Source: Nitrospirota bacterium (GTDB lineage: Bacteria > Nitrospirota > Thermodesulfovibrionia > Thermodesulfovibrionales > Dissulfurispiraceae). From it: a stretch of 64,000 bases of DNA. Made by a program: the position numbers and the translations under genes. The stretch's first letter is position 1. Each line of letters starts with the position of its first letter. The notes under the pieces are model-generated. The model worked only from the letters and a program-made list of their open reading frames with translations, ran no database searches and was not told the DNA's origin. The stretch lies in the NCBI GenBank assembly GCA_023476565.1, contig JAMCVZ010000041.1, forward strand, positions 1-64,000, given 5' to 3'. Shown in pieces: positions 52,173 through 61,334 of the stretch.

Positions 52173-52666
52173 CCGGCCACTCCTGTTGAGCCAAAACCTC
52201 CGGCGCCTCTCGTCGTTGCCGCCAAGGTGTCTTCTGCGACATCCGAAAACACCAGCTCCGGGACCCTGCTTATCACGCCCTGGGCGATCCTGTCGCCTGT
52301 CTTGATGACGAGCGGTGTCCGCATGCTCCTGACAAAAGCCGTGAGGAACGACCAGAAGCCGCTGTAGTTCAGGGTAGGGCCGTGATAGACGATAATCCCT
52401 ATCTCTCCCCGGTAGTTGCTGTCTATCGTGCCGGGGGAGTTTGCAATAAAAAGGGAGGTTTTCAGCGACAGGCCGCTTCTGGGCCTGAGCTGAAGCTCGC
52501 ACCCTTGAGGCAGCTCCACCTTGAGGCCGGTGCCGACGAGTTTTTTCTGAAAAGGATAGATGACCGCATCCTCTGCGGCAGCCAGATCAAAGCCCGCATC
52601 GCCCTCATGCGCGAACTTCGGGATTTGTGCGGTGTCCTTTGTCTTTGACCATTTAATTGCGAGCAT
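52169..52666 (-). CDS. dut: Deoxyuridine triphosphatase (dUTPase)
   Basis: A 165-residue trimeric-type dUTPase with all five motifs: DAGFDL, RPRSGLS, GTIDSNYRGEIG, GDRIAQGV and RGAGGFGSTG. It converts dUTP to dUMP. A segment of about 20 residues between motifs 3 and 4 (GPTLNYSGFWSFLTAFVRSM) is longer than in the E. coli enzyme. ATG 52666 follows GGGGGAATACA and overlaps trmJ by 14 bases. Confidence 0.95.
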   Translation of the reverse strand: MLAIKWSKTKDTAQIPKFAHEGDAGFDLAAAEDAVIYPFQKKLVGTGLKVELPQGCELQLRPRSGLSLKTSLFIANSPGTIDSNYRGEIGIIVYHGPTLNYSGFWSFLTAFVRSMRTPLVIKTGDRIAQGVISRVPELVFSDVAEDTLAATTRGAGGFGSTGVAG

Positions 52667-53423
52667 TGTATTCCCCCAGTTTCCTTTCCACCTGTGAGCA
52701 GATTCCATAGAGCATCTTCAGTTCCCAGTCGGTAAGCCCCGCCCTGCCGATAAAGAATTTCAGGTTTTTCATGATCTTGTCCTCGGGGTCCCTGTTGCCT
52801 TCAGGAATATATTCAAGGAGCTTCATCGTCTTTGACAGCCTCTCGTAGAAATGAGAGAGCTCGTCATGGCTGACCAGTTTCTGATGGGGCGGAAAGCCGG
52901 CACTGCCTTTGCCTGTATTCCCGTCACCCGCCCTGTGGACCCGTCTTGAAAGCTCGTATGCGACGACCATGACCGCATGGGAGAGGTTTAAAGACGGCTG
53001 CTCTTCATATGAGGGAACCGTAAGGATAAGTCCGCACTCTTCGATTTCCTCGTTGAAGAGCCCCCTGTCCTCCCTTCCGAACAGAAGAGCGACTTTATTA
53101 TCACGGGCGATATCAATAAGCCTGCTTGCGCCCTTTTCAACAGGGAGGATCAACCCCCTTCTCCTGCCGGTCCTCCGCGCGACGCCGGCGACAATTGCTT
53201 TGTCCCTGACCGCAGCTGAGAGATTCTGATGGACCTCAGCGTTCTCCAAAACATCAAGGGCATTGCAGGCGAGCCGTTTCGCCTCAGCGGTGACGGCGGC
53301 CGGCTTCACAAGACAAAGTTTTTTAAAGCCCATGTTCTTCATAGCGCGCGCCGAGGCGCCGATATTGCCCGGCTCTCGCGGCCCGACAAGGACGAAATGG
53401 AGGTTGTCTTTCCATGCGCTCAT
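52653..53423 (-). CDS. trmJ: TrmJ-type tRNA/rRNA 2'-O-methyltransferase (SpoU family)
   Basis: A 256-residue SPOUT methyltransferase. Motif 1 is VGPREPGNIGASARAMKNMG, motif 2 VALLFGREDRGL and motif 3 SLNLSHAVMVVAYEL, which form the knotted AdoMet site. A C-terminal helical extension (about residues 165-256) fits TrmJ, which methylates position 32 of tRNA. It starts the trmJ-dut-GIY-YIG operon. Confidence 0.9.
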   Translation of the reverse strand: MSAWKDNLHFVLVGPREPGNIGASARAMKNMGFKKLCLVKPAAVTAEAKRLACNALDVLENAEVHQNLSAAVRDKAIVAGVARRTGRRRGLILPVEKGASRLIDIARDNKVALLFGREDRGLFNEEIEECGLILTVPSYEEQPSLNLSHAVMVVAYELSRRVHRAGDGNTGKGSAGFPPHQKLVSHDELSHFYERLSKTMKLLEYIPEGNRDPEDKIMKNLKFFIGRAGLTDWELKMLYGICSQVERKLGEYNARN

Positions 53424-53542
53424 ACGTTAGTTTATCCTAAAAATACAGCCCATGAACAGGGCACGGCCGGAGCGATGAAGGAAGCCGCACGCAAAAAAAA
53501 AGGGTGAAAGCGTTTCAGCTCTCACCCCCGCACAAGAATATT

Positions 53543-53833
53543 TTAATATCCTCCTGCTGCAGCCTTTTTCTTTGCAGGAGCGGCGGCGGCAGCAGCCTCT
53601 TTTGTGGCAGTGCCGTGCTTGACGACTACGTTATCTCCGACCTTCAGGTCCTTTGCGTTCTTTACCTCAACGGCATGCTCTTTTCCGGAAGCATCCTTTA
53701 CGGTCACCTTTTTGCCTTCAACCTTGGTGACTGAGCCTTTTACTTCCTTCATACCCGCTGCGAAGCCGAGCCCTACGACGCCGAGTGTAAACACCATAGC
53801 GATTAATAAAGCGATAATAGATTTCATCCTCAT
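53543..53833 (-). CDS. Small secreted Lys/Ala-rich protein
   Basis: A 96-residue protein with a signal peptide (MRMKSIIALLIAMVFTLGVV, cleavage near GFAAG). The mature part is a small beta-rich domain, EVKGSVTKVEGKKVTVKDAS followed by VGDNVVVKHGTA, which resembles an OB or KOW-like fold. It ends in an Ala/Lys-rich tail (EAAAAAAPAKKKAAAGGY). GGGGGTG precedes the ATG. The function is unknown, and a periplasmic ligand or polymer binder is plausible. Confidence 0.7.
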   Translation of the reverse strand: MRMKSIIALLIAMVFTLGVVGLGFAAGMKEVKGSVTKVEGKKVTVKDASGKEHAVEVKNAKDLKVGDNVVVKHGTATKEAAAAAAPAKKKAAAGGY

Positions 53834-54090
53834 TGTAATTCACCCCCTTTCTTGAATTGATTTTTATAAACCTTTAACAGCGGCTAAATACCCGTTTATC
53901 ATTTTACAATAATGCTATTTTTAAAAACAACAAATAATTTGATATTCAGGAAATTAACAAATGCAACAAATACATTTAGACTTTCGGCTTTTTGCTTCCC
54001 GGCAGGAGAATCATTGCACGCGCCCGTGCAGATAAAAGAAAACAGGAAATTGACATTTCCCCGCTCTTCGGTAAAGAATGATAATCAGGT

Positions 54091-54393
54091 ATGGTACTCG
54101 GTATCCTTGTTAACACGGACAGACATCCCGGTGAGCTAATCGGCATAGCCAGGGCAGCCGTTTCCAGGGGGCATGAGGTCGTCATATTCGCCATGGACAG
54201 CGGGACAAAACTCCTTGCAGGTCCGGTCTTTGCCGAATTGTGCGGTCTCAAGGGCATTACTGCGGGCTTCTGTGATTACAATGCAAAGGCGCTCAAGATC
54301 TCCACGGAAGGGCTTCCCCGAGAGCTTGCGCGCGGCAGCCAGTATGACAACGCGGTCATGGTCAGCAGGGCGGACAGGATCATTGTCCTGTAA
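54091..54393 (+). CDS. DsrE-family sulfur-relay-like protein
   Basis: A 100-residue DsrE/DsrF/TusD-like protein: MVLGILVNTDRHPGELIGIA, EVVIFAMDSGTKLLA, and a Cys-containing CGLKGITAGFCDYNAKAL. The fold carries persulfide sulfur on a cysteine near the middle of the chain. Two candidate cysteines are present in ELCGLKGITAGFC. The small gene at 54444 follows 50 bases later and is probably its partner. Together with the YedE transporter (56425) and the TusA-like protein (57601) it points to sulfur-atom transfer. Confidence 0.8.
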   Translation: MVLGILVNTDRHPGELIGIARAAVSRGHEVVIFAMDSGTKLLAGPVFAELCGLKGITAGFCDYNAKALKISTEGLPRELARGSQYDNAVMVSRADRIIVL

Positions 54394-54443
54394 TATAAAG
54401 AGGCCGTGTCCTCCCTTAACCTGTTTCTTTAAAAGGATATAAA

Positions 54444-54614
54444 ATGAGGGTTCTCCATATACTTAACGATGGTCCGGTCCGATTACCGGATGAGATAATA
54501 CGCGAACAATCGAAAGTCAGCGAGGTAAAAGTGATCGACCTTTCAAAAAGGGAGACATCATATGAAAGCGTTGTTGACTATATCTTTTCATATGACAGGG
54601 TAATCTCCTGGTAA
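54444..54614 (+). CDS. Small 56-residue protein, possibly DsrH/TusB-like
   Basis: ATG 54444 follows AAAAGGATAT, and the frame runs MRVLHILNDGPVRLPDEII to a TAA at 54614. The alternating pattern LHILNDGP...VKVIDLSKR...VVDYIFSYDRVISW fits a small beta/alpha sulfur-relay subunit, shorter than TusB/DsrH. No cysteine is present, so it could not carry persulfide itself. It overlaps the possible upstream extension of the next gene. Confidence 0.5.
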   Translation: MRVLHILNDGPVRLPDEIIREQSKVSEVKVIDLSKRETSYESVVDYIFSYDRVISW

Positions 54615-54793
54615 CCGGACAGGCAAGGGCACGCCCCCTGAAAAATATCACGGAAAAAGGCCCCTTCCCGGTTATTTCCCTTCTGGCAATCGCCGTCTTT
54701 CTCGTACTCTTTTCAATCCGCTCCCTTGATGATAACCGTCTCACAAGCTGGGAGTGGGTATTCGACGGGAACAGTACAGTACGGATACTCATA

Positions 54794-56332
54794 GTGCCTG
54801 TTGCGGGAGTTGTGCTGGCATATGCGCTTTCGAGAGTTCCACTCCCGGGGCGCTACCCTGCGACCATGCTTTTCATCGTATCGTTCGCCGTTACTCTGCC
54901 CTTCTGGAGAGAGCCCGAGGTTATTGTTGACTCCTCCCGGTATTTTACTCAGGCCAAGCACCTCGAAGTCTATGGAATCGGTTATTTTCTCAGGGAGTGG
55001 GGCAAGGCTATTCCGGCCTGGACCGATATGCCGGCTGTCCCGTTCCTTTACGGTCTGATCCTGAAACTTTCAGGAGAAACAAGGGCTTATATACAGATGT
55101 TTACCTCAAGCCTCTTTGCACTGACCATTATGCTCACCTACCGGATAGGGAAAACCCTCTGGAGCAGGGAGTTGGGGTTCTACGCAGGAGTTTCCCTGCT
55201 CGCTATGCCCTATTTGTACACACAGGCGCCGCTCATGCTCGTTGATGTGCCGACTACTTTCATGTTTACCCTTTCGGTTTATACGTTCATTATGGCGCTG
55301 AAACAAGGGAGATCATGGATCCCGGCTGCGTCAGCCGCCTTGTTCACAGCCTTTTTCTCCAAGTATTCAACATGGCTGATGCTTTCCGGTCTCGGCGTTA
55401 TATTCCTGGTTTATAGTATCCGGAAACCGGAAGCCAGAGGCCGGAAGACAGATTCCGGAAGGAAAGCAGCTTCCAGGGGCCTTGTAACTGCTTTCATTGC
55501 CTCACTGTTGATAGGCTTTGTCGTTTGGCACAAATTCGATGTCTTTTCAGAGCAGATCAGGTTCCTGATGGCATACCAGAAGCCCGGGCTGAGGAGATGG
55601 GGCGAGAGTTTTGTTTCGACCTTTTTATTCCAGGTACATCCGTTCATCACCATAGCCGCTGCGTATTCGCTCTATGCCGCTTTCAAAAAAAGGGATTTGA
55701 GCTATCTGATCATAATCTGGCCGGTGCTGCTGCTGTTCCTCTTGCAGATTAAAAGGATACGGTACAGCATGCCGGCTTTCCCGATGCTTGCCCTGATGGC
55801 ATCATACGGGCTCTGCGCGATAAGAAACAGGGAGGCGGGAAAGTCCGCTGCCCTATGCGCCATGGCCTGCTCCCTTGTACTGGCGACCTTCGCGTATCTC
55901 CCCTTTTTGCATAAAACGAGCAGCGTAAATATCAAGCACGCCGGGGAATACCTGAATGCGCTCGACATCAGGAAGTGTGAGGTCTTTGTCCTGCCTCCCG
56001 AAGACCCTGTGCTTAATGCTGCCGTATCCGTGCCCCTCCTCGATATTTTTACGGACAAGGATATCCGTTATGAATACACGCCCCTTCCCCGTCCGCCCCG
56101 GGAAGAGGTCGAAAAATCTCCCCTGCGGTTCACCTGGGAATACAGGAACCCCGCATATTACGGCCCGGAGGCAGGGGGCACAGGGAAAACAGCAGTCGTT
56201 GTCATATACGGCAAGCCCGGCAAAGAGCTTCCGGACCCCGTAAGGGAAAGGATAGAAGGGCTTGCTAAAAAGGAATTTTTAGTTTACGATGAAATCTTTA
56301 TCGATCAAACACTTGTTACTGTCTATTATTAA
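54794..56332 (+). CDS. Glycosyltransferase family 39-type (ArnT/PMT-like) membrane protein
   Basis: A 512-residue (minimum) membrane protein with about ten helices. The first loop carries EPEVIVDSSRYFTQAKHLEVYG, where acidic residues are catalytic in lipid-linked glycosyltransferases. MLVDVPTTFMFTLSVYTFIMAL is typical of the family. The frame is open upstream to 54596 and encodes another hydrophobic helix (VISLLAIAVFLVLFSI) but has no ATG, GTG or TTG before GTG 54794. A CTG at 54608 or a lost start is possible. It probably transfers a sugar from a polyprenyl-phosphate donor to a surface polymer. Confidence 0.78.
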   Translation: MPVAGVVLAYALSRVPLPGRYPATMLFIVSFAVTLPFWREPEVIVDSSRYFTQAKHLEVYGIGYFLREWGKAIPAWTDMPAVPFLYGLILKLSGETRAYIQMFTSSLFALTIMLTYRIGKTLWSRELGFYAGVSLLAMPYLYTQAPLMLVDVPTTFMFTLSVYTFIMALKQGRSWIPAASAALFTAFFSKYSTWLMLSGLGVIFLVYSIRKPEARGRKTDSGRKAASRGLVTAFIASLLIGFVVWHKFDVFSEQIRFLMAYQKPGLRRWGESFVSTFLFQVHPFITIAAAYSLYAAFKKRDLSYLIIIWPVLLLFLLQIKRIRYSMPAFPMLALMASYGLCAIRNREAGKSAALCAMACSLVLATFAYLPFLHKTSSVNIKHAGEYLNALDIRKCEVFVLPPEDPVLNAAVSVPLLDIFTDKDIRYEYTPLPRPPREEVEKSPLRFTWEYRNPAYYGPEAGGTGKTAVVVIYGKPGKELPDPVRERIEGLAKKEFLVYDEIFIDQTLVTVYY

Positions 56333-56361
56333 TTCTTATTTCATATATAGCTATAGCTTAG

Positions 56362-56391
56362 TTGACAAATCAAAAACTATGTTTCTATACT
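56362..56391 (+). promoter_or_regulatory. Sigma-70 promoter of the YedE-type transporter gene
   Basis: TTGACA (56362-56367), an 18-base spacer and TATACT (56386-56391). Transcription would start near 56398, before the AGGAGGG ribosome-binding site and ATG 56425. An ORF start at 56362 falls on the -35 box itself and is rejected. Confidence 0.75.
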
Positions 56392-56424
56392 ATCGTTAAA
56401 AACCTTTCCCAGGAGGGAGATTTC

Positions 56425-57489
56425 ATGGAACAAAGTGTGACCTTCGGATTTATCATTTCCGGATTGATATGCGGGGGACTGGTTGGCTTAATCCTGCAGC
56501 GCGGCAGATTTTGCATGAATTCTGCCTTCAGAGACACCATTTTCATCCAGGACTATACCCTGCTTCGCGGTTTTTTTATTGCCCTGGGAGTCATGATCAT
56601 CGGCGCCAATCTCCTCGCGGATATGGGGCTTATTGAGCTGAAAAGCCAGACATTCTATCCTTTGGCCAATATCATCGGCGGCTATCTCTTCGGGCTCGGC
56701 ATGGTGCTCGCGAGCGGATGCGGCAGCGGCATAGTCTTCAAATTCGGGCAGGGAGAACTCCCGGCAGGCGTCGCTATCCTGGGCTTTTTCTTCGGTATCG
56801 GAGCTACCCAGCATGGGATCTTCGCCCCGGTCAACGAGGCCCTGCGGAGCGTCAAATTCGAGATAGCGGGAAAGACCAATGCCACACTGTGGGAGCTGTT
56901 CGGAGAAGGCATGACCGTGAAATGGGCGGTAATCGCCATCATATCAGCAATAATATTCGTTGCAATATTGAAAGAAAAACCGTTTTCATTAGGCAAACAG
57001 AAAGGATTTTACTGGTCGGTAACGGGTCTGTTCCTCGGGCTTGCCGGTATCCTTACTTTCTGGGCATCCCAGTACTGGGGCGGCGGCTTCGCGCGCGGTA
57101 TGAATTTCACAACCCCTACCGGCGAGCTTTTCTTCAGCATTATAACCGGCAATGCAAAATCGATATTCTTCCCCATGGCCGACATCGGTCCTTTTAAAGT
57201 GACCTGGGCGGAGTTTTTCGTCCTAGGCGTTCCGCTCGGCTCATATATCAGCGCCAGGATTTTGAAAGAGTTCTCGTGGAAAATCTGTTCAGCACAGGAG
57301 CTGGTAACCATCTTCGGCGGAAGCCTTCTGATGGGCTTCAGCGCGGTTGTCGCCGGCGGATGCAATATAGGCCAGGGCCTCACAGGGTCTGCCACGCTTT
57401 CCCTGGGCAGCATCAGCGCCCTGGTCGGCATGATCCTGGGCAACTGGACGATGGTTTATTTCAAATTCATCAAGCCGATGCAAGACTAA
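56425..57489 (+). CDS. YeeE/YedE-type sulfur-compound transporter
   Basis: A 354-residue membrane protein with about ten helices. It has the conserved cysteine motifs of the family: QRGRFCMNSAFRD near the start, ASGCGSGIV in the first half and VAGGCNIGQGLTG in the second. YeeE/TsuA imports thiosulfate, and relatives carry other reduced sulfur species. ATG 56425 follows AGGAGGG. The small TusA-like gene lies 111 bases downstream, after a terminator. YedE-YedF pairs are common. Confidence 0.9.
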   Translation: MEQSVTFGFIISGLICGGLVGLILQRGRFCMNSAFRDTIFIQDYTLLRGFFIALGVMIIGANLLADMGLIELKSQTFYPLANIIGGYLFGLGMVLASGCGSGIVFKFGQGELPAGVAILGFFFGIGATQHGIFAPVNEALRSVKFEIAGKTNATLWELFGEGMTVKWAVIAIISAIIFVAILKEKPFSLGKQKGFYWSVTGLFLGLAGILTFWASQYWGGGFARGMNFTTPTGELFFSIITGNAKSIFFPMADIGPFKVTWAEFFVLGVPLGSYISARILKEFSWKICSAQELVTIFGGSLLMGFSAVVAGGCNIGQGLTGSATLSLGSISALVGMILGNWTMVYFKFIKPMQD

Positions 57490-57516
57490 CGGCTTACTTG
57501 CAGCAACTGCACGAGG

Positions 57517-57553
57517 ACGGGGGGCATGAGAAATCATTTCTCCCGTTTTTTTT
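57517..57553 (+). terminator. Intrinsic terminator after the YedE-type gene
   Basis: ACGGGGGGCATGA pairs imperfectly with TCATTTCTCCCGT across a short GAAA loop and is followed by TTTTTTTT (57546-57553). Confidence 0.8.
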
Positions 57554-57600
57554 GCAGGCGCTATTGGAAAAATATTTTACGCTATCTGTAAACTATAAAG

Positions 57601-57834
57601 ATGGTTATCGACGGCCGCAAGATTGAATCACGCGAGCTTTTCATAAAGCTCAAGGAAATATTTGCCCGGCATGGCAATGAGGAAGTCTCGGTCGACCTGC
57701 TGCTCGAAACGCGGCAGGATGCCAAAAGGGCAAAGGCTTTTGTTTCAATGTGCGGTCTCGAAACGAAAATAGAGGAGAAAGAGGGATCTTATCTGCTGAA
57801 GATATCGGGCACTCCCTGCAGGTGCAGGTTTTAG
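57601..57834 (+). CDS. TusA/YedF-like domain protein lacking the CPxP motif
   Basis: A 77-residue protein with the beta-alpha-beta-alpha-beta-beta pattern of TusA: IDGRKIESRELFIKLKEIF, EEVSVDLLLETRQDAKRAKAF, GLETKIEEKEGSYLLKISG. TusA and YedF have a Cys-Pro-x-Pro motif at the start of the first helix. Here that position is ESRE, so persulfide transfer at the usual site is impossible. Two cysteines near the C-terminus (TPCRCRF) might substitute. It may instead be a regulatory partner of the YedE transporter. Confidence 0.6.
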   Translation: MVIDGRKIESRELFIKLKEIFARHGNEEVSVDLLLETRQDAKRAKAFVSMCGLETKIEEKEGSYLLKISGTPCRCRF

Positions 57835-57864
57835 CCTTTCTTCCGCTGATCTCCCGGAAAAATT

Positions 57865-59277
57865 ATGTCTACGCCGGTCACCGGCAAAAAGAAGACTACC
57901 GTCATAGCGGGGGGCGGCCTCACAGGGCTCTCCGCCGGGTATGCTTTAACCAGGGCCGGATTCAAAGTAAAGGTCATTGAACAGGACTCCGCAGTCGGGG
58001 GGCTCTCCAGGACCATTGTCCACAACGGGTTCCGGTTTGACCTGGGGGGGCACCGTTTCTTTACAAATAACAGGGAGACTGACGCTTTTATAAAAAACCT
58101 GATGGGCGGAGAGCTGGTTTCGGTCCCGCGCAAGAGCACGATACTCCTGAGGAATAAATATTTCGATTACCCCCTCAGGCCCCTGAACGCCCTGTCCGGC
58201 CTCGGCATCCCGACCACGGCGCGGATAGTAACGGACTACCTTGCCGAAAGGCTCAGAGGGCTGGCTGGAAAGCCTGCCCAGGTGTCTCTCGAAGACTGGG
58301 TTGTCAGCCATTTCGGGCGCACTATGTTCGACCTCTATTTCAAGGTATACAGCGAGAAAGTCTGGGGCATCGACTGCAGCAGGATAAGCGTGGATTGGGT
58401 GGCGCAGCGCATACGGGGGCTCTCGCTTGCAGGGGCCGTCAAAAACGCCTTTTTCAAATTCAGCGGCCGGGACATACCGAGCCTTGTGGACAGATTCAAC
58501 TATCCCGAGCTGGGTATCGGACGCATCTCGGACAGGCTCAAAGAAGAGATCGAGAGCCATGGTCACGTCCTTACCGATACAAAAGTCGAGCGCATCTACC
58601 ATTCAGGGTTCAGGGTCGACAGCGTAGAAGTGAACGGTCCCTCGGGCAGCAGCATCATCGGGGGCAGGGAATTCATATCCAGCATGCCGATGACAAAACT
58701 GGTGCGCATACTGAGCCCAGCGCCTCCCCGGAATGTACTGGCCGCCGCCGCATGGCTTAAATTCAGGGACCTTATAGTAGTGGCGGTCATGGTCGGCAGG
58801 AAGAGGATCACCGGCCAGACATGGATATACATCCCCGAGCAGGAAATTCCTTTCGGCAGGATACACGAACCGACTAATTGGAGCGAAAAGATGGCGCCCG
58901 ACGGGAAGACACTTCTCGTTATGGAGTTTTTCTGTTCAACAGGAGACTCTGTATGGAACGAAAGCGATAAGGAGCTTGCCGGGATTACGATCACCGGCCT
59001 CGAACAACTCGGTTTTATAAAAAAGAACGAGGTGATAGACAGTTGCGTGGTGAGGGCGCCGAAAGCCTATCCCCTCTTCGAGGTCGGGTATGCGGAGCGC
59101 TGCACTACAATCCACAGTTATCTCAGCACATTTAAAAACCTGCACCTGGCGGGGCGGGGCGGGATGTTCCGCTATTACAATATGGACCACGCTATAGAGT
59201 CCGGCCTGCAAGCGGCGGAGAGAATAATAAAGACGGAAGTCAGAAGTCAAAAGCCGGAAGTCAAAAGTGGAAAGTAA
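57865..59277 (+). CDS. FAD-dependent oxidoreductase/mutase of the UDP-galactopyranose mutase-like type
   Basis: A 470-residue protein with an N-terminal FAD site (TVIAGGGLTGLSAGYALTRAG then EQDSAVGGLSRT) and GFRFDLGGHRFF, which is typical of amine-oxidase-like and UDP-galactopyranose mutase-like enzymes. WVVSHFGRTMFDLYFKVYSEKVWG is a family segment. It may reshape a sugar or a lipid-linked intermediate. The terminal SQKPEVKSG stretch looks low-complexity. It is followed 57 bases later by a radical SAM gene in the same direction. Confidence 0.8.
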   Translation: MSTPVTGKKKTTVIAGGGLTGLSAGYALTRAGFKVKVIEQDSAVGGLSRTIVHNGFRFDLGGHRFFTNNRETDAFIKNLMGGELVSVPRKSTILLRNKYFDYPLRPLNALSGLGIPTTARIVTDYLAERLRGLAGKPAQVSLEDWVVSHFGRTMFDLYFKVYSEKVWGIDCSRISVDWVAQRIRGLSLAGAVKNAFFKFSGRDIPSLVDRFNYPELGIGRISDRLKEEIESHGHVLTDTKVERIYHSGFRVDSVEVNGPSGSSIIGGREFISSMPMTKLVRILSPAPPRNVLAAAAWLKFRDLIVVAVMVGRKRITGQTWIYIPEQEIPFGRIHEPTNWSEKMAPDGKTLLVMEFFCSTGDSVWNESDKELAGITITGLEQLGFIKKNEVIDSCVVRAPKAYPLFEVGYAERCTTIHSYLSTFKNLHLAGRGGMFRYYNMDHAIESGLQAAERIIKTEVRSQKPEVKSGK

Positions 59278-59334
59278 AATTCTCCTCAGTTCCTGCTTCC
59301 CGTTTCCTGCCTCTCACCCTGGATCGAGGCAGAC

Positions 59335-60771
59335 ATGAGATGCGCGCTCGTCATACCCTCGTGGGTGCCTGAGGATATCTTCTCTTCGAAAACAGCGAGT
59401 TCACAGATCAATTACTGGCAGCCTTTGGGAACCCTCTATGTTGCTGCCGTGCTCCGGGAGGCAGGGCATAAAGTCACTTTCATCAACGGGGCGTTCCTGA
59501 CCCATCAGGAGCTGCTCGATGCCCTCAGAGAATTCAAACCTGAGTTCATAGGGATTTATTCAACTACCTTCGGCTGGAACAAGGCAAAAAAAACCGCTGA
59601 TGACTGCAAGGGGATGTTCAACGGACATGTATTCATCTGCGCGGGAGGACCTTACCCCATCGCTGTTCAGGAGCAGTGCCTCCATGACGCCGGAGAATGT
59701 ATCGACGCCGTCGTAACGGGTGAGGGAGAGTTCTCGGCCCTGGAGATGGTCGAAAGGCTGCAGGCGGGCAAGGGGCTCGAAGGTGTGCCCGGGGTCATGT
59801 ACAGGGACGGCGAAAGGGTTGTAACAAATCCCCCGAGGCCGCTCATCGCCGACCTCGACTCCCTCCCCTTTCCTGCCAGAGACCTCCTTGGCGACACGAA
59901 CCTGTATATCCCGCCGCCGGCTACTTACAGGAGGAAGCCCGTCGCCGTGCTCCTGACATCGAGGGGCTGCAACAGGCAGTGCATCTATTGCTTTCAGATG
60001 GACAAGACCAGGAAAAGCGGCATACGCTTCCGCAGCGTCGAGAACGTCCTGATGGAGATAGAGCATTGCCTTAACCGGGGATACAGGGAGATAAAATTCA
60101 TCGACGATACGCTGGCCTCGGATTACGACAGGGCCATGCAGCTATCCCGGGAGATAAAAGCCAGAAAACTCGACTTCACCTGGTTTGCATCCGCATGCGT
60201 GAACCAGGTCGACAGGCCCCTGCTCCAGGCGTTTAAAGACGCGGGCTGCTGGGCAATACTCTTCGGCGCGGAAAGCGGCGTCCAGAAAAACCTCAACACC
60301 ATAAGGAAAGGGACGACCCTCGAACAAATAAGAAAGGCGGTCAAGGACGCACAGGAGGCGGGGCTCAGGGTCAGCACGCCGTTTATATTCGGCATCCCGG
60401 GCGAGACATTCGAAGAGGGCCTCCAGACCATCGACTTCGCCATAGACCTTGCTCCCGATATAGCGAACTTCCATGCCATAACCCCGTTCCCGGGCACGCA
60501 TCTCCATGACAACCTCGATAAATACGGAACCATATCAGAGGACCTCACTGATTTCACTTATCAGGGGGCTGCCTTTATCCCCCATACCATGACAAGGGAG
60601 GATATACTTACGCTCCGGCAGATCGCGTTCAGGAAATTCTACTCCAGACCCTCGTTCATCCTGAAGAGAATCCTCGAGCTGAGGAACCCGCATGACCTGA
60701 TGGTCGCAATCAAGAGTATCAGAAGCCTGTTCTGGCTCTTTGTGAAAAGCGGGGTATTCAAAAGAAAGTGA
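59335..60771 (+). CDS. B12-binding radical SAM protein
   Basis: A 478-residue protein. Residues about 1-160 form a B12-binding-like domain (QPLGTLYVAAVLREAGHKV, ICAGGPYPI). From about 190 a radical SAM domain has the cluster motif CNRQCIYC (C-x3-C-x2-C) and GESGVQ-type AdoMet contacts (LFGAESGVQKNL). The usual D-x-H-x-x-G is absent in the B12 part, as in many of these proteins. The class includes methyltransferases acting on lipids, antibiotics or sugars. The neighbouring FAD enzyme and glycosyltransferase suggest a surface-polymer or lipid substrate. Confidence 0.88.
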   Translation: MRCALVIPSWVPEDIFSSKTASSQINYWQPLGTLYVAAVLREAGHKVTFINGAFLTHQELLDALREFKPEFIGIYSTTFGWNKAKKTADDCKGMFNGHVFICAGGPYPIAVQEQCLHDAGECIDAVVTGEGEFSALEMVERLQAGKGLEGVPGVMYRDGERVVTNPPRPLIADLDSLPFPARDLLGDTNLYIPPPATYRRKPVAVLLTSRGCNRQCIYCFQMDKTRKSGIRFRSVENVLMEIEHCLNRGYREIKFIDDTLASDYDRAMQLSREIKARKLDFTWFASACVNQVDRPLLQAFKDAGCWAILFGAESGVQKNLNTIRKGTTLEQIRKAVKDAQEAGLRVSTPFIFGIPGETFEEGLQTIDFAIDLAPDIANFHAITPFPGTHLHDNLDKYGTISEDLTDFTYQGAAFIPHTMTREDILTLRQIAFRKFYSRPSFILKRILELRNPHDLMVAIKSIRSLFWLFVKSGVFKRK

Positions 60772-60915
60772 AAGACGCCGCCGGCTTTCGATTCTCACTC
60801 CCTTATATAATACCGGCGTGAAAAAGACGGAAGTTGCCCTGAAGGTCGAAGATGGTCAACCGTTAAGCTATAACCTGATAGCCTCAAAAGACCCGGATAT
60901 GCTACAATCCTATCC

Positions 60916-61155
60916 ATGAAAAGCACAATTGGTTTTATCCTTTTTGTTTTGGCTGTCCTCGGGCTTCTCTACTCTGTTTCGGGGAAAAAATATTCACGCG
61001 TGCCGGATGATGCCGCCCATAAAGGGATAACCGATTACGCGGTATGCATGGGATGCCACGGTCCGGACAGACAATCCCCGCTGAAGGCGGAGCACCCTCC
61101 GAAATACGAGTGCTTCAAATGCCACAAGACAAAAAGAATCCGGGACATGAAATAA
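60916..61155 (+). CDS. Small membrane-anchored diheme cytochrome c
   Basis: A 79-residue protein. A single N-terminal helix (IGFILFVLAVLGLLYSV) anchors it, and the periplasmic part carries two heme c motifs, CMGCH and CFKCH. Additional histidines (AAHKG, AEHPP) could be distal ligands. It resembles small NapC/NrfH-like or class III-type fragments only in heme motif. It may link the quinol-oxidising complex to a periplasmic acceptor. Confidence 0.85.
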   Translation: MKSTIGFILFVLAVLGLLYSVSGKKYSRVPDDAAHKGITDYAVCMGCHGPDRQSPLKAEHPPKYECFKCHKTKRIRDMK

Positions 61156-61334
61156 AATTCAAAATGAAAAAATCAAATTAAAAAGGCCGCGTAGGTGCGA
61201 CCGTCCCATCACCGGCTGCAACTATCCGCCCAGGAAATTCAACTTCCTCGCCCTCGAATGGGTCCCCCGGTTTCGGCTGCACGGTAAAAAACATATCCGC
61301 ATTCCTCACCTCCGGCCAGCAGAAAAGGGTGCAT

